Part shown: positions 52,415-60,860 of the stretch, in pieces | How the letters are laid out: every line of letters begins with the position of its first letter | How positions within the stretch are numbered: position 1 is the stretch's first letter | Origin: VFZN01 sp963709325 | GTDB taxonomy: Bacteria; Acidobacteriota; Vicinamibacteria; Vicinamibacterales; UBA2999 | NCBI GenBank assembly: GCA_963709325.1 | Contig: CAVPVV010000003.1 | Location: 4,154,001-4,218,000, forward strand | DNA: 64,000 nt | Direction: 5' to 3' | Notes under the pieces: generated by a model | What the model was told of the DNA's origin: nothing | Seen by the model: the letters and a program-made list of their open reading frames with translations, nothing else | Databases searched by the model: none | Made by a program: the position numbers and the translations under genes

Positions 52415-55400
52415 CTAGTTCGCGCCGATCGCGCTTGCGGATTTCGGCACCAGCGGATCGTCGTTCGACTGGCCGCGGATCGCCAGGTAGGCGTTGAACG
52501 ATTCCGCGGCGCGAGTGCTCTTCAGCCCTTCACGCACCTGGCCCTGGTAGTAGTGCACGCGACGGGAAGTAGCCGAAGGTGGGCTCGTCGTCCAGGAACA
52601 GCGACAGCGCCTCGCCGCGGCGGGTGACGCAGCGATCGAATTCCGAGTCCGCCTGCAGGAACGCGTTCGCGTGCAGGTAGGCGCGGCCCAGCTCGAAGTG
52701 CCCGATCCAGGTGTCGAGCAGGGTGTTCGCTTCGTTCAGGAAGCGGACGGCGTTGCGATTGTCGCCGTCGGCCGAGGGCGATCATCCCGTCGATGATCGA
52801 GGCCAACGCCTGCGCCTCGGGCTGCAGGTCGTTGCCGAGCGTGACCGCGATCCGCTTGGCCCGCTGCGGCTGCACCGGCTTCGACCAGGACGCGCGCCGC
52901 GAGGAAGCGAACGGTCCGCGTCTGGCTGGTCTCCAGCGCTTTCTCGGCGGCGGCGATCGCCTGCGGCTTCCGGTCCGCGGAGCAGTTCCGTGTAGGCCAG
53001 CGCGGCCAGCTTGGCGGCGGCGCGATCCGTCTCTTTCGCGGCGATGTCGGCGGCGGCGCCCTCGGTGAAGATCCGAGCCGCGTCGGCGAACCGGCCTTCG
53101 TACAGCGCCAGGTCGCCCAGGCCAGACGCGGTGTAGGACGGCCCGAGCTGCTCGGACTTGGCCATGTCGCGGTAGGTCTGCGCCGCCTGCGGCAATCTGG
53201 TTCTGCAGCGTCTGTGCCAGCGCCAGCGACTGCAGCGCCCAGGGGCTCTGGTCCATCGCGTTCCGCGATTCCTGCTCGGCCGTCGCGCCGTCTCCGTTGT
53301 AGGCGGCGTAGGTTGCCAGGTTGACGCGATACAAGGCGCGGTTCGGCAGGATCTTCACGACTTGCCGCATCTCGTCGACGGCCTTCTTCATGTCGCGCAG
53401 CTTCGACAGGCAGAGGGCGCGATTGTTGCGCGCCGCCGCGTCCGCGGAGTATTTCGCGATGAGATCGCCGTATTCCTTCACGCACGGCTGGTAGTCGTTG
53501 GTGATGAAATAGAACATCCCGCGCGTCCGATAGCGCTCGCGCTCGGTCATGCCGTCGACGAGCCCGATCGCCTCCTTGACGTATTTCTCGGCGTCCTGTT
53601 GGCGCCCCATGTTGCTCGACGCGATGGCCATGCCCGCGTAGGCGAGGCCGAACTTCGGATCTTGGCGGCCGTCTCGGAGAAGGCCTGCAGCGCGTCGTTG
53701 AACTGGCTGCGCGACAGCGCTTCCATGCCCTTGGCATACGAGCGCACCACATCGAGCGACGTGGCCGACAGCGTGTCCTTCGCAAACCGTTGCGCGGTGT
53801 CCGAATCGGTTGTCGCCGAGCGCCTGCGCGGACGTCGCTGGCGACGCTCGCCGACCGCGGCCAGCACGCCGTCCTTGCTCGACGCTGTTTCGGTTTCTTC
53901 GGCGATCACCTTGCCGCTCACCGCTTCCGCCGCCTTCATCGGCGACCTTGAACCGGTTGCCATCCTTGGTGAGCGTGCCCGAGAGCACGACGCCCACGCC
54001 CTGCTTGACCGCGAGCTCGCCAGCGGCCTTCTCGTCGAGGATCTCGGGCGGCCTGACACCCATCGTGCGCGCCGATGCCGCTGCGATCGAAGGCGCTGAT
54101 GAATCCGGCGTCTTCGAGTCCGAGCTTCACGATCGGCTCGACCGTGCCATTGAACGCCGCGTCGCCGGTCTCGTTCTTGAAGTCGGCGATCACGACCGTG
54201 ACCGGCTCGTGCTCGACCGGGATGGCCGGCCCGCGCGCGACGTAATACGTGCCGCCGAGCAACAGCGCGACACCGGCGGCGGCCGCCGCCGCTCCCTTCT
54301 TCGTCAGCCGCCTGGTGATCGGGATCAGCTTGCCGCGATCGTCCAGACGATTGAGCGCCGAGACCAGATCCGGCGTCGTCTGGAAGCGCTTCGTGGCATC
54401 CGGTTCGATGCACTTCACGACCAGCTGGTTGAGCGGCTCAGGGATGGTCGTGTCGATCGTCCGCGGCGCGGGCGGAGCGGTGTTCATCCGCGCCTGCAGC
54501 TCCTCGAGCGCGGTCTGCGATCCCTTGGCGCGCTGCTTGTTCAGCAGCATGTCGTAGAGGATCAGACCGAATGCGTAGATGTCGGCGCGTTGATCGACCG
54601 GCTGGGCACGAGCCTGTTCCGGCGCCATGTACTGCACCGTCCCGACCACCGCGCCGACCATCGTCTGGTTGGCCGACCACCGGCCCTGGGTCCGGATGTT
54701 GACTTCCTGGACCTTCTGCGGGCCGCCGGCGGAGCGGGCGATGCCGAAGTCCATGATCATCGCCTCGTCGTCGCGATCGACCATGATGTTGGCCGGCTTC
54801 AGATCGCGGTGAACGACGCCCGCTCGCGTGCGCGGCCTCGAGGCCGGTCGCGATGCCGCGGGCGATCTTCATGATCCGCGCGATCGGCAGCTTCTCGTGG
54901 CGATGGATGATCGACGCCAGCTCCTCGCCTTCGATGAACGGCATGGTCAGGAACTTGATGCCGTCGATCTCGCCGAGCTCGTGAATCCGGACGACGTTCT
55001 TGTGAGTGACCTGGCGGGCCAGGAGCAGCTCCTGCTTGAAGCGCCGCTCGAGCATCGCCGCGGCCTTGGGGTCGGCAGCGATCTCAGGCCGGATCACCTT
55101 CAACGCGACCAGTACGCCCAGCTCCGCGTCCCACGCCTTGTAGACCGCGCCCATGCCGCCGAGGCCAAGCAGCTGCACGATGTGATAGCGCGGGCCGAAC
55201 GGCGTGCCGGGTGCGAGCGGTCCACTGGGACCGTCGGTCGGCTTGACGACGATACCTTCCGGCATCCCGAGGCGCGTTCGATCGAAGCCGGTTGGCGATT
55301 CATCCGGCCCGCCCGCGCGGGTTTCGTCTTCGGGACGTCGCACGTATGTCGTCAGGTCGCGATCGACGACGCCAGTGTCGTCCGGATCGCTGACGATCGT

Positions 55401-55784
55401 GGCGTCGGGATCGATCGGAACACCGCCCAGCGCGCGCGGTACGGGGACCGCGGCCGCTCTCGTGATCGACGGGGGGACCGGGGTTGCAGTGGCAACTGCC
55501 GAATGAACGGATTTCTTGGCCGGCTGCAGGCCGTGCCCGGTGGCCTCCTCCGGGCCGAGGCCCGCATCGGTCTGGGCTTCGGTAAAGGCACGGCGGATCA
55601 CTGTCTCCGTCGGCCACTGGGTGACGTCCGCGGCGCCTGCCGGGGGCGCGCTGGCTGGCGGGAACAGCGCTCCCTCGCTGATGAAGGTCGCGCCTTCCCA
55701 GTCATCGGCGCGCACGGCTCCACAGGCCGCGCAACGTCCGTCGACCGAAGGTGCGGGCGCGCCGCAGTTGGGACACTTCGTCAC
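52415..55784 (-). pseudogene. Ser/Thr kinase with zinc ribbon and TPR tail, many frameshifts
   Basis: The N-terminus (MTKCPNCGAPAPSVDGRCAA) is a zinc ribbon, with CPNC and CAAC pairs. The kinase has LLGLGGMGAVYKAW (about 210-223), the Lys in VALKVI, then after a frameshift near 54830 HRDLKPANIM, DFGIA and YMAPEQA. A transmembrane helix (AAAAAAGVALLLGGTYYVA) lies about 54250. A TolB-like N-terminal domain and TPR repeats (GLAYAGMAIASSNMGRQQDA, ALCLSKLRDMKKAVDEM) follow to the stop at 52415. At least eight 1-nt shifts are needed, near 54830, 54080, 53945, 53845, 53675, 53190, 52975, 52785 and 52560. Several fall in short G or C runs (ggg for gg at 54830; a missing g near 53675), typical of sequencing errors. 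If so, the real gene is intact and about 1120 residues. Confidence 0.75.
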
Positions 55785-55888
55785 GAAGGAAGAGCCGTCC
55801 GACTCGGCCTGATTATCGCGCCGATTGGGGGATTACCAAAACGAAAGCCGCTGAGTTTCCATGAGTTCCAGGTTCGATTGATTGTGCC

Positions 55889-55913
55889 GTGTAGTATATA
55901 CTATACACTACAC
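55889..55913. promoter_or_regulatory. Palindromic operator overlapping the XRE-gene promoter
   Basis: Two inverted half-sites, GTGTAGTATATA and TATACACTACAC, meet around 55901 and match at 11 of 12 positions. TATACT (55897-55902) inside them is a good -10 box for the gene at 55922. This is the most AT-rich stretch nearby. The layout suggests that the XRE protein represses its own gene. Confidence 0.65.
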
Positions 55914-55921
55914 ATATCGCG

Positions 55922-56275
55922 ATGACGCCATTCGGGTCCTACGTCCGTCAGGTCCGCGAGCTGCGGAGGCAGACAGATCCGGCCTACTCGCTGCGGCGTG
56001 TCGCGGAACGGCTCGACATCGAACCTGCCTACCTCTCGAAGATCGAGCGGGGCGATCTCCCGCCGCCCTCTGAATCGGTCGTAACCAGGCTTGCCGCCGA
56101 GCTTGGCGAGGACGCCGACACGTTGCTCGCGATGGCAGGCAAGGTCTCGCGGGATCTGCAGGCGATTATCCGGCGGCGCCCGCGAGAGTTCGCACAGCTC
56201 ATCCGGCAGTTGAAAGACGCTCCCGATCACGCGCTGCTCCGCATCGTGCGCGAAGTGCGCGACGGCAACTGGTGA
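55922..56275 (+). CDS. XRE-family transcriptional regulator
   Basis: 117 residues. The HTH_XRE domain covers about 6-65, with SLRRVAERLDIEPAYLSKIE (about 23-42) forming the helix-turn-helix. The C-terminal half is helical (SRDLQAIIRRRPREFAQLIR) and may dimerise. No ligand domain is visible. Its start lies 9 nt beyond a palindromic operator, and there is no Shine-Dalgarno sequence, so the transcript is probably leaderless or nearly so. A possible 36-residue membrane peptide gene follows 21 nt downstream. Confidence 0.85.
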   Translation: MTPFGSYVRQVRELRRQTDPAYSLRRVAERLDIEPAYLSKIERGDLPPPSESVVTRLAAELGEDADTLLAMAGKVSRDLQAIIRRRPREFAQLIRQLKDAPDHALLRIVREVRDGNW

Positions 56276-56296
56276 CCGCGCGCATTCGCGCCAAGG

Positions 56297-56407
56297 ATGC
56301 GGGTCGAGCCGATCTCACGCGGCGTGGTCTGGGCGCTGGCCGCGATTCTTCTCGCCGGCGCGGGAAGCGTCGCGGCGATCGGCCTGCTACTGGTTGGGCG
56401 AGCCTGA
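56297..56407 (+). CDS. Possible 36-residue single-helix membrane peptide
   Basis: An ATG at 56297 opens a 36-codon frame: a short polar start (MRVEPISRG), a hydrophobic helix of about 22 residues (VVWALAAILLAGAGSVAAIG) and a short end. It lies 21 nt after the XRE stop on the same strand and could be co-transcribed. Its last 21 nt overlap the convergent asparaginase gene. Only a weak ribosome-binding site (aagg) is present, directly at the start. It could be a chance frame. Confidence 0.35.
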   Translation: MRVEPISRGVVWALAAILLAGAGSVAAIGLLLVGRA

Positions 56408-57589
56408 GAGCAGCGGCTCGAGCTCCGGCGTTTGCGCGCCGTTCTCGGTACAGACGGCGAACTTGGTCTCGCCGGAGTGATACATCGCCACGCCCGCGTA
56501 GTCGCCGCGCTTGTTGAGCACGAAGAAGCGGATGTTGAAGTTGGGATCGCCCTTTGAGTTGAGCAGCCGCTTCTCAATCGTGCTCGCCTTGATCCGCTTG
56601 AGCGCCTCCATGCCCGCGTCCTTCGGTGACATCCCGCGGCGCATCGCCTCCACGATCAGAAACGACGACAGGTTGTAGAGATTGGCTTCGCCACGTCCGG
56701 TCGATCCCGCCGCGCCGACCTCGTTGTCGATGTAGAGGCCAGCGCCGAGAATCGGCGAGTCGCCGGTCCGGCCCGGAATCTTCCACGCCAGGCCGCTGGT
56801 CGTGGTCACGCCGCAGATGTCGCCGTTCGGCCCGATGCCGTCGCAATTGATCGTTCCCCAGAAGCTGCCCTCCCGAATCAGCCCGTCGCGGACCATCGAT
56901 CGCCCGGCGGCGAGCGCACGGGACTCCCACGATGACTCGCGCAAAAGGTGCACGGCCGCCTCCCCGGGATCCTTTTCGTGCCGATCCTTCGGCTTGCGGC
57001 CGTCACCCTTCGGATCCAGCCAGTGTTCCGGATCCACGCGGCGCTTCCACTCGAGCCACAGCCGCCGCGAGTTCTCGGTGTTGAGGTCGTCTTCGACCTT
57101 GAAGCCCATGGCGCGCGCGAACTCCTGCGCGCCTTTGCCGACGAGCAAGTGGTGATCGGTGCTGTCCATCACCGCCCGGGCCACCAGCGACGGCGTGCGC
57201 ACGCCTTCGAGTCCCGCGACGGCGCCGGCGCGCTTGGTCGGGCCGTGCATGCACGACGCGTCGAGCTCGACGATGCCGTTGGCGTTGGGCAGTGCTCCGT
57301 AGCCGATCCCGGTTTCGAGCGGATCGAGCTCCGGGATGTTGACGCCCGCGATCAACGCGTCGAGAACGTCCTTGCCTTCGGTAATCAGGCGGAAGGCGCG
57401 GCTGACCGCATTCTCCGGGCCGCTGTTCGTGAACTCGTATCCCGAGTAGTCGGAGATGACAACCGGCTTGACGCTGCGCTGAACGAGGATCTCCGCGGAT
57501 CGAGCGGGTGCTGCGGCAGCGCTTTCGGCCACCGCCGCGGCCGCCACCGAAGCGGTGGTGGACTTCACGAACTCGCGTCTGGTGATCAT
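56387..57589 (-). CDS. Exported Ntn-type asparaginase (glycosylasparaginase/isoaspartyl peptidase family)
   Basis: 400 residues. MITRREFVKSTTASVAAAAV is a Tat-type signal. The Ntn-hydrolase nucleophile is probably the Thr in WGTINCDGIGPNGDICGV (about 243-260), where the family normally has HDTIG; the precursor would be cut before it. TTTSGLAWKIPGRTGDSPIL (about 261-280) and GAAGSTGRGEA (about 290-300) are family blocks that bind the substrate. It would hydrolyse N4-glycosyl-asparagine or isoaspartyl bonds in the periplasm. The residues before the Thr (SFWGT) differ from the usual His-Asp, so self-processing should be checked. It ends 18 nt from the XRE-side peptide frame. Confidence 0.85.
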   Translation of the reverse strand: MITRREFVKSTTASVAAAAVAESAAAAPARSAEILVQRSVKPVVISDYSGYEFTNSGPENAVSRAFRLITEGKDVLDALIAGVNIPELDPLETGIGYGALPNANGIVELDASCMHGPTKRAGAVAGLEGVRTPSLVARAVMDSTDHHLLVGKGAQEFARAMGFKVEDDLNTENSRRLWLEWKRRVDPEHWLDPKGDGRKPKDRHEKDPGEAAVHLLRESSWESRALAAGRSMVRDGLIREGSFWGTINCDGIGPNGDICGVTTTSGLAWKIPGRTGDSPILGAGLYIDNEVGAAGSTGRGEANLYNLSSFLIVEAMRRGMSPKDAGMEALKRIKASTIEKRLLNSKGDPNFNIRFFVLNKRGDYAGVAMYHSGETKFAVCTENGAQTPELEPLLSGSPNQ

Positions 57590-57598
57590 CGCCTTCCC

Positions 57599-57633
57599 CT
57601 CAAGACCTCGAGACCCAGGACCTCAAGACCTCG
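57599..57633 (-). repeat. Short tandem array, gaggtctt family
   Basis: On the minus strand, units of gaggtctt, gaggtcct and gggtctc follow the permease stop at about 18 nt, with a 7-9 bp period. The array ends about 10 nt before the asparaginase start, so it separates two genes of one strand. Confidence 0.6.
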
Positions 57634-57649
57634 GTGATGCTAACGCAAG

Positions 57650-60127
57650 TCAGTCGTTGCGCAGCGCCCGCATCGGATCGATTCTCGAGGCGCCGAGCGC
57701 GGGGACGAGGTTCGCCAGCGCCGCGACGCCGAGCAGCGCCGATGCGGCCGCGGCATAGGCCACCGGATCGAACCCGCTCACTCCGTAGAGCAACGCGTCG
57801 ATCAGCCGTCCGACCGCGGCCGACGCGATTGCGCCGAGCACCAGTCCGGCGAGCGCGAGCCGCCCGCCCTGGCGAAACATCATCCACAGCACCTGGCGCC
57901 GTTCCGCGCCGAGCGCCATCCGAATGCCGACCTCCCGCGTTCGCAGGCTGACCGCGTAGGCGACCACGCCGTAGAGGCCCACCGTCGAGAGCAGCAACGC
58001 CAGCAGGCCGAACGCGCCGAGCAGCCACGCGCCAATGCGCGTCGGCGACATCGTCGCGGCCACGACCTCCGCCGCGGACACGTCCTCGGTGAAGACCACG
58101 TCGGGTTCCAGCGCCCAGATCGCCTGCCGCAGCGCAGGCAGTGCCGCGTCGGACGGCCCGGCCGTCTTGACGACCAGCGCGATTCGACTCGACCGCTCCG
58201 GTGTCAGGTACAAGTAGGGCCGAGGCGCTTCGCCGACCGATCGCACCTTGTGGTCGCGGGAGACTCCGATCACCTCGACCGGTGGCCGCTCGAATCCGTC
58301 CAGATAAATTCGCTGGCCGACGGCCGACTGCCCCGGCCAGAACTGTTTCTCCGCGGTTTCACTGACGACGGCGACGCGGCGGTTCTGCGCTTCCTCGTCC
58401 GCCGAGAAACGCCGACCGCTGACGAGCGCCACGCCGACGACATCGAAGTAGTCGGCTCCGACACGCGCCGCGTCGATCGGCGTCGGCTCGTCGCCGGCAG
58501 CGTGGCGGCCTTCGATGCGAACCGACTCGAGGTTGATGTCGGGCGACAGCGGGACGCGGGTCGCGGGGGAAACGGCCGCCACACCTGGCAAGGCGCGCAG
58601 CGCCTCGACCGCGCGATCCCGGAACGCCATCGCACGGCTACGGTCGTAGCCGTTCATCTGTAAATCGAAGGACAGCATGGCCACGTGGTCGGCGTCGAAC
58701 CCCGGCTTCGTGCTGCCGGCGACGAGCAGTCCGCGTCCGAGCAGCGCCCCGGTCACGAGCAGCACCAGGGAGAGAGCGAGCTGCCCGACCACCAGCGCGT
58801 CACGCATCGTAATCCGGCGCCGCGAACCCGTGCCGACGACTTCGTCCTTGAGCGCGGGTACAAGTTCCGTGGCGGAACCTGACCACGCCGGCGCGAGGCC
58901 GGCCGCGATTGTGGTCAGGGCCGTGACGGCACTGGAGAACGCCAGGACCCTGGTATCCGGCGAGAAATCGAAGGCCACGCCGTCGGGCAGCATCTCGGCG
59001 CCGATCCCGGTGAGGACGCGAGCCGCCCACCAGGCGAGGAGCGTGCCGATGCTGCCGCCGGTTATCGCCAGCACCAGGTTCTCGGTCATCAGCTGCCGCA
59101 GCAGGCGGGCGCGGCCGGCGCCGATCGCTCCGCGGATGGCGAGCTCGCGCCGGCGCGCGGTGCCGCGGGCCAGCAACATGCCCGCGACGTTCGCGCACGC
59201 GACCAGCAGCACCAGCCCGACCGCGCCCATCAGCATCGCGCCTGCGGCGCGCACGTATCCGTCGAGCATCGGGTGGAAGCGAATCGACGTGATCGGGACA
59301 ACGCTTGACGTCGTGTTTTCGTGGGTCTCCGCATAATCAGTGCGCAGCCGCGAGAAGAGCGTCTCGAGCTGCGTCCGCGCTTCTTCGACCGTGTGGCCGT
59401 CGGCCAGCCGTCCCTTGATGAACAGCCACCGCAAGCCGCGCTGCGCGATGCGCGGGTCCTCGCTCGGCGGCCCGGCGGTTCCCGTCGCGCCCGCGATCGA
59501 GAGGCGATCGATGTGGACCGCCGGCACCCAGAACTCCGGCGGGACACCAGGCATCGTGCCGACGAATTCCGGCGGCGCGACGCCGATGACGGTGTACGGC
59601 GTCCCGCTCACGCTCACGTGCGTGCCGAGAATGTCCTCGCGGCCGCCGAAGCGGCGTTGCCACATCCCGTGGCTGAGCACGATCACCGGCGGCGCCCCGG
59701 GGTTTGCGTTGTCGGCTGGGCCGATGCCGCGGCCTCTGGCGATGCGCACGCCGAGCACGTCGAAGTAGCCATCGGTCACCGCTTCCCCGGTGACGAGCAC
59801 CGGCCGGGCGCCAGTCGAGACGATTCCGCGCACGAATGCGTAGCCGGTTGCGCCGGACAGAGCCGGCGTGCTGGCCCGGATATCGAGGAAATCGGGGTAC
59901 GAGGTCGTGAACTGCGGGATGTCGAGGCCGGCGCTGGAGTAGATCTCCACCAGCCGGGCAGGCTCTGCCACCGCCGCTTTCCGGAACAGCATCGCGTTGA
60001 CGACGGTGAAGAGCGTCGTGTTGAGGCCGATCCCGATCGCCAGGGTGGAGATGGCAGCGAGGGCGAACCCGGGCCGCCTGATCAACTGCCGCGCGCCGAT
60101 TCGGAGATCGCCGAGGAATTCACCCAT
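57650..60127 (-). CDS. MacB/FtsX-type ABC permease, orphan (ADOP-like)
   Basis: 825 residues. The N-terminus MGEFLGDLRIGARQLIRRPG leads into a first helix (FALAAISTLAIGIGLNTTLF, about 21-40). Two FtsX-like modules follow, each with a large periplasmic loop (MacB_PCD; about 60-265 and 470-680). Helices lie near 285, 330, 375, 430, 700, 750 and 790, in two sets. The fusion of two permease halves without a nearby ATPase matches the acidobacterial duplicated orphan permeases. It may export a substrate or transmit force across the envelope; neither can be read from sequence. It shares the strand with cutC and the amidohydrolase. Confidence 0.92.
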   Translation of the reverse strand: MGEFLGDLRIGARQLIRRPGFALAAISTLAIGIGLNTTLFTVVNAMLFRKAAVAEPARLVEIYSSAGLDIPQFTTSYPDFLDIRASTPALSGATGYAFVRGIVSTGARPVLVTGEAVTDGYFDVLGVRIARGRGIGPADNANPGAPPVIVLSHGMWQRRFGGREDILGTHVSVSGTPYTVIGVAPPEFVGTMPGVPPEFWVPAVHIDRLSIAGATGTAGPPSEDPRIAQRGLRWLFIKGRLADGHTVEEARTQLETLFSRLRTDYAETHENTTSSVVPITSIRFHPMLDGYVRAAGAMLMGAVGLVLLVACANVAGMLLARGTARRRELAIRGAIGAGRARLLRQLMTENLVLAITGGSIGTLLAWWAARVLTGIGAEMLPDGVAFDFSPDTRVLAFSSAVTALTTIAAGLAPAWSGSATELVPALKDEVVGTGSRRRITMRDALVVGQLALSLVLLVTGALLGRGLLVAGSTKPGFDADHVAMLSFDLQMNGYDRSRAMAFRDRAVEALRALPGVAAVSPATRVPLSPDINLESVRIEGRHAAGDEPTPIDAARVGADYFDVVGVALVSGRRFSADEEAQNRRVAVVSETAEKQFWPGQSAVGQRIYLDGFERPPVEVIGVSRDHKVRSVGEAPRPYLYLTPERSSRIALVVKTAGPSDAALPALRQAIWALEPDVVFTEDVSAAEVVAATMSPTRIGAWLLGAFGLLALLLSTVGLYGVVAYAVSLRTREVGIRMALGAERRQVLWMMFRQGGRLALAGLVLGAIASAAVGRLIDALLYGVSGFDPVAYAAAASALLGVAALANLVPALGASRIDPMRALRND

Positions 60128-60168
60128 GCTGCCCCCCCGATACAGCTACGGATTGCGGCGGCGAAGGT

Positions 60169-60846
60169 TCACTTCAGTTCGGATGGCGACGGCGACGGGA
60201 AATCGAGCTTCGCGACGAGCGTCCGGACCTCCGCCGCGCTGGTGACGTGCGCGTGGACGTCGGTCGCGCCCGTCCTCGCGAGGACATCCCTCACGTTGTG
60301 GGCCCGGATCGTCCCTGCGGCGACCACGCCGATCCGGCCGGCGGCGCGGCGAACGAGCGCCGCGATCGCGCCCGCGCCGGCATCGGCCGTCGCCGCGCCT
60401 CCCGAGGTCAGCACGCGGGCCGCGCCGAGGCCGATGAGCGTCTCGAGCGCTTCGTCGCGATCAGGCGTCAGGTCGAAGGCGCGATGGCAGGTAAGCGGCA
60501 AGGGGCCCGCGGCGTCGACCATCGCCGTCATGGCCTCCGTGTCGATCGTTCGACCGCGCCGCAGCGCGCCGGTCGCAATGCCGCTCGCCCCCAGCGACCG
60601 CGCCCGGGACACCTGGCGCCGCATAGTGGAGAGCTCCTCGTTGGTGTAGACGAAGTTGCCGGCTCGAGGGCGGACCATCACGAAAACCGGGATTCGGACC
60701 GCGGCGACGCAGGCCGCGATCGTCGCTTCGTCCGGCGTGGTGCCCTGCTCGGCGAGGTTCGCGCACAGCTCGATACGCGATGCGCCACCCTGCTCGACAG
60801 CGCGCGCCTCGTCCACGGTCTCCACACACGCTTCAAGGATCGCCAC
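60169..60846 (-). CDS. cutC: CutC-family protein
   Basis: 225 residues from a GTG start with a ggaaggggg site about 4-12 nt upstream. It has the TIM-barrel pattern ILEACVETVDEARAVEQGGA (about 3-22), SRIELCANLAEQGTTP (about 23-38), VMVRPRAGNFVY (about 54-65), LTCHRAFDLTPD (about 115-126) and VLTSGGAATADAG (about 139-151). CutC was linked to copper tolerance, but its biochemical role is unsettled. No signal peptide, so cytoplasmic. It starts 14 nt after the amidohydrolase stop, and the ADOP-like permease follows after 41 nt, so the three are probably one operon. Confidence 0.92.
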   Translation of the reverse strand: MAILEACVETVDEARAVEQGGASRIELCANLAEQGTTPDEATIAACVAAVRIPVFVMVRPRAGNFVYTNEELSTMRRQVSRARSLGASGIATGALRRGRTIDTEAMTAMVDAAGPLPLTCHRAFDLTPDRDEALETLIGLGAARVLTSGGAATADAGAGAIAALVRRAAGRIGVVAAGTIRAHNVRDVLARTGATDVHAHVTSAAEVRTLVAKLDFPSPSPSELK

Positions 60847-60860
60847 GCCCCCTTCCGTTC

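Noticed and set aside
55867..55885. tRNA-like ggttcgatt sequence
   Set aside because: No acceptor or anticodon stems surround it.
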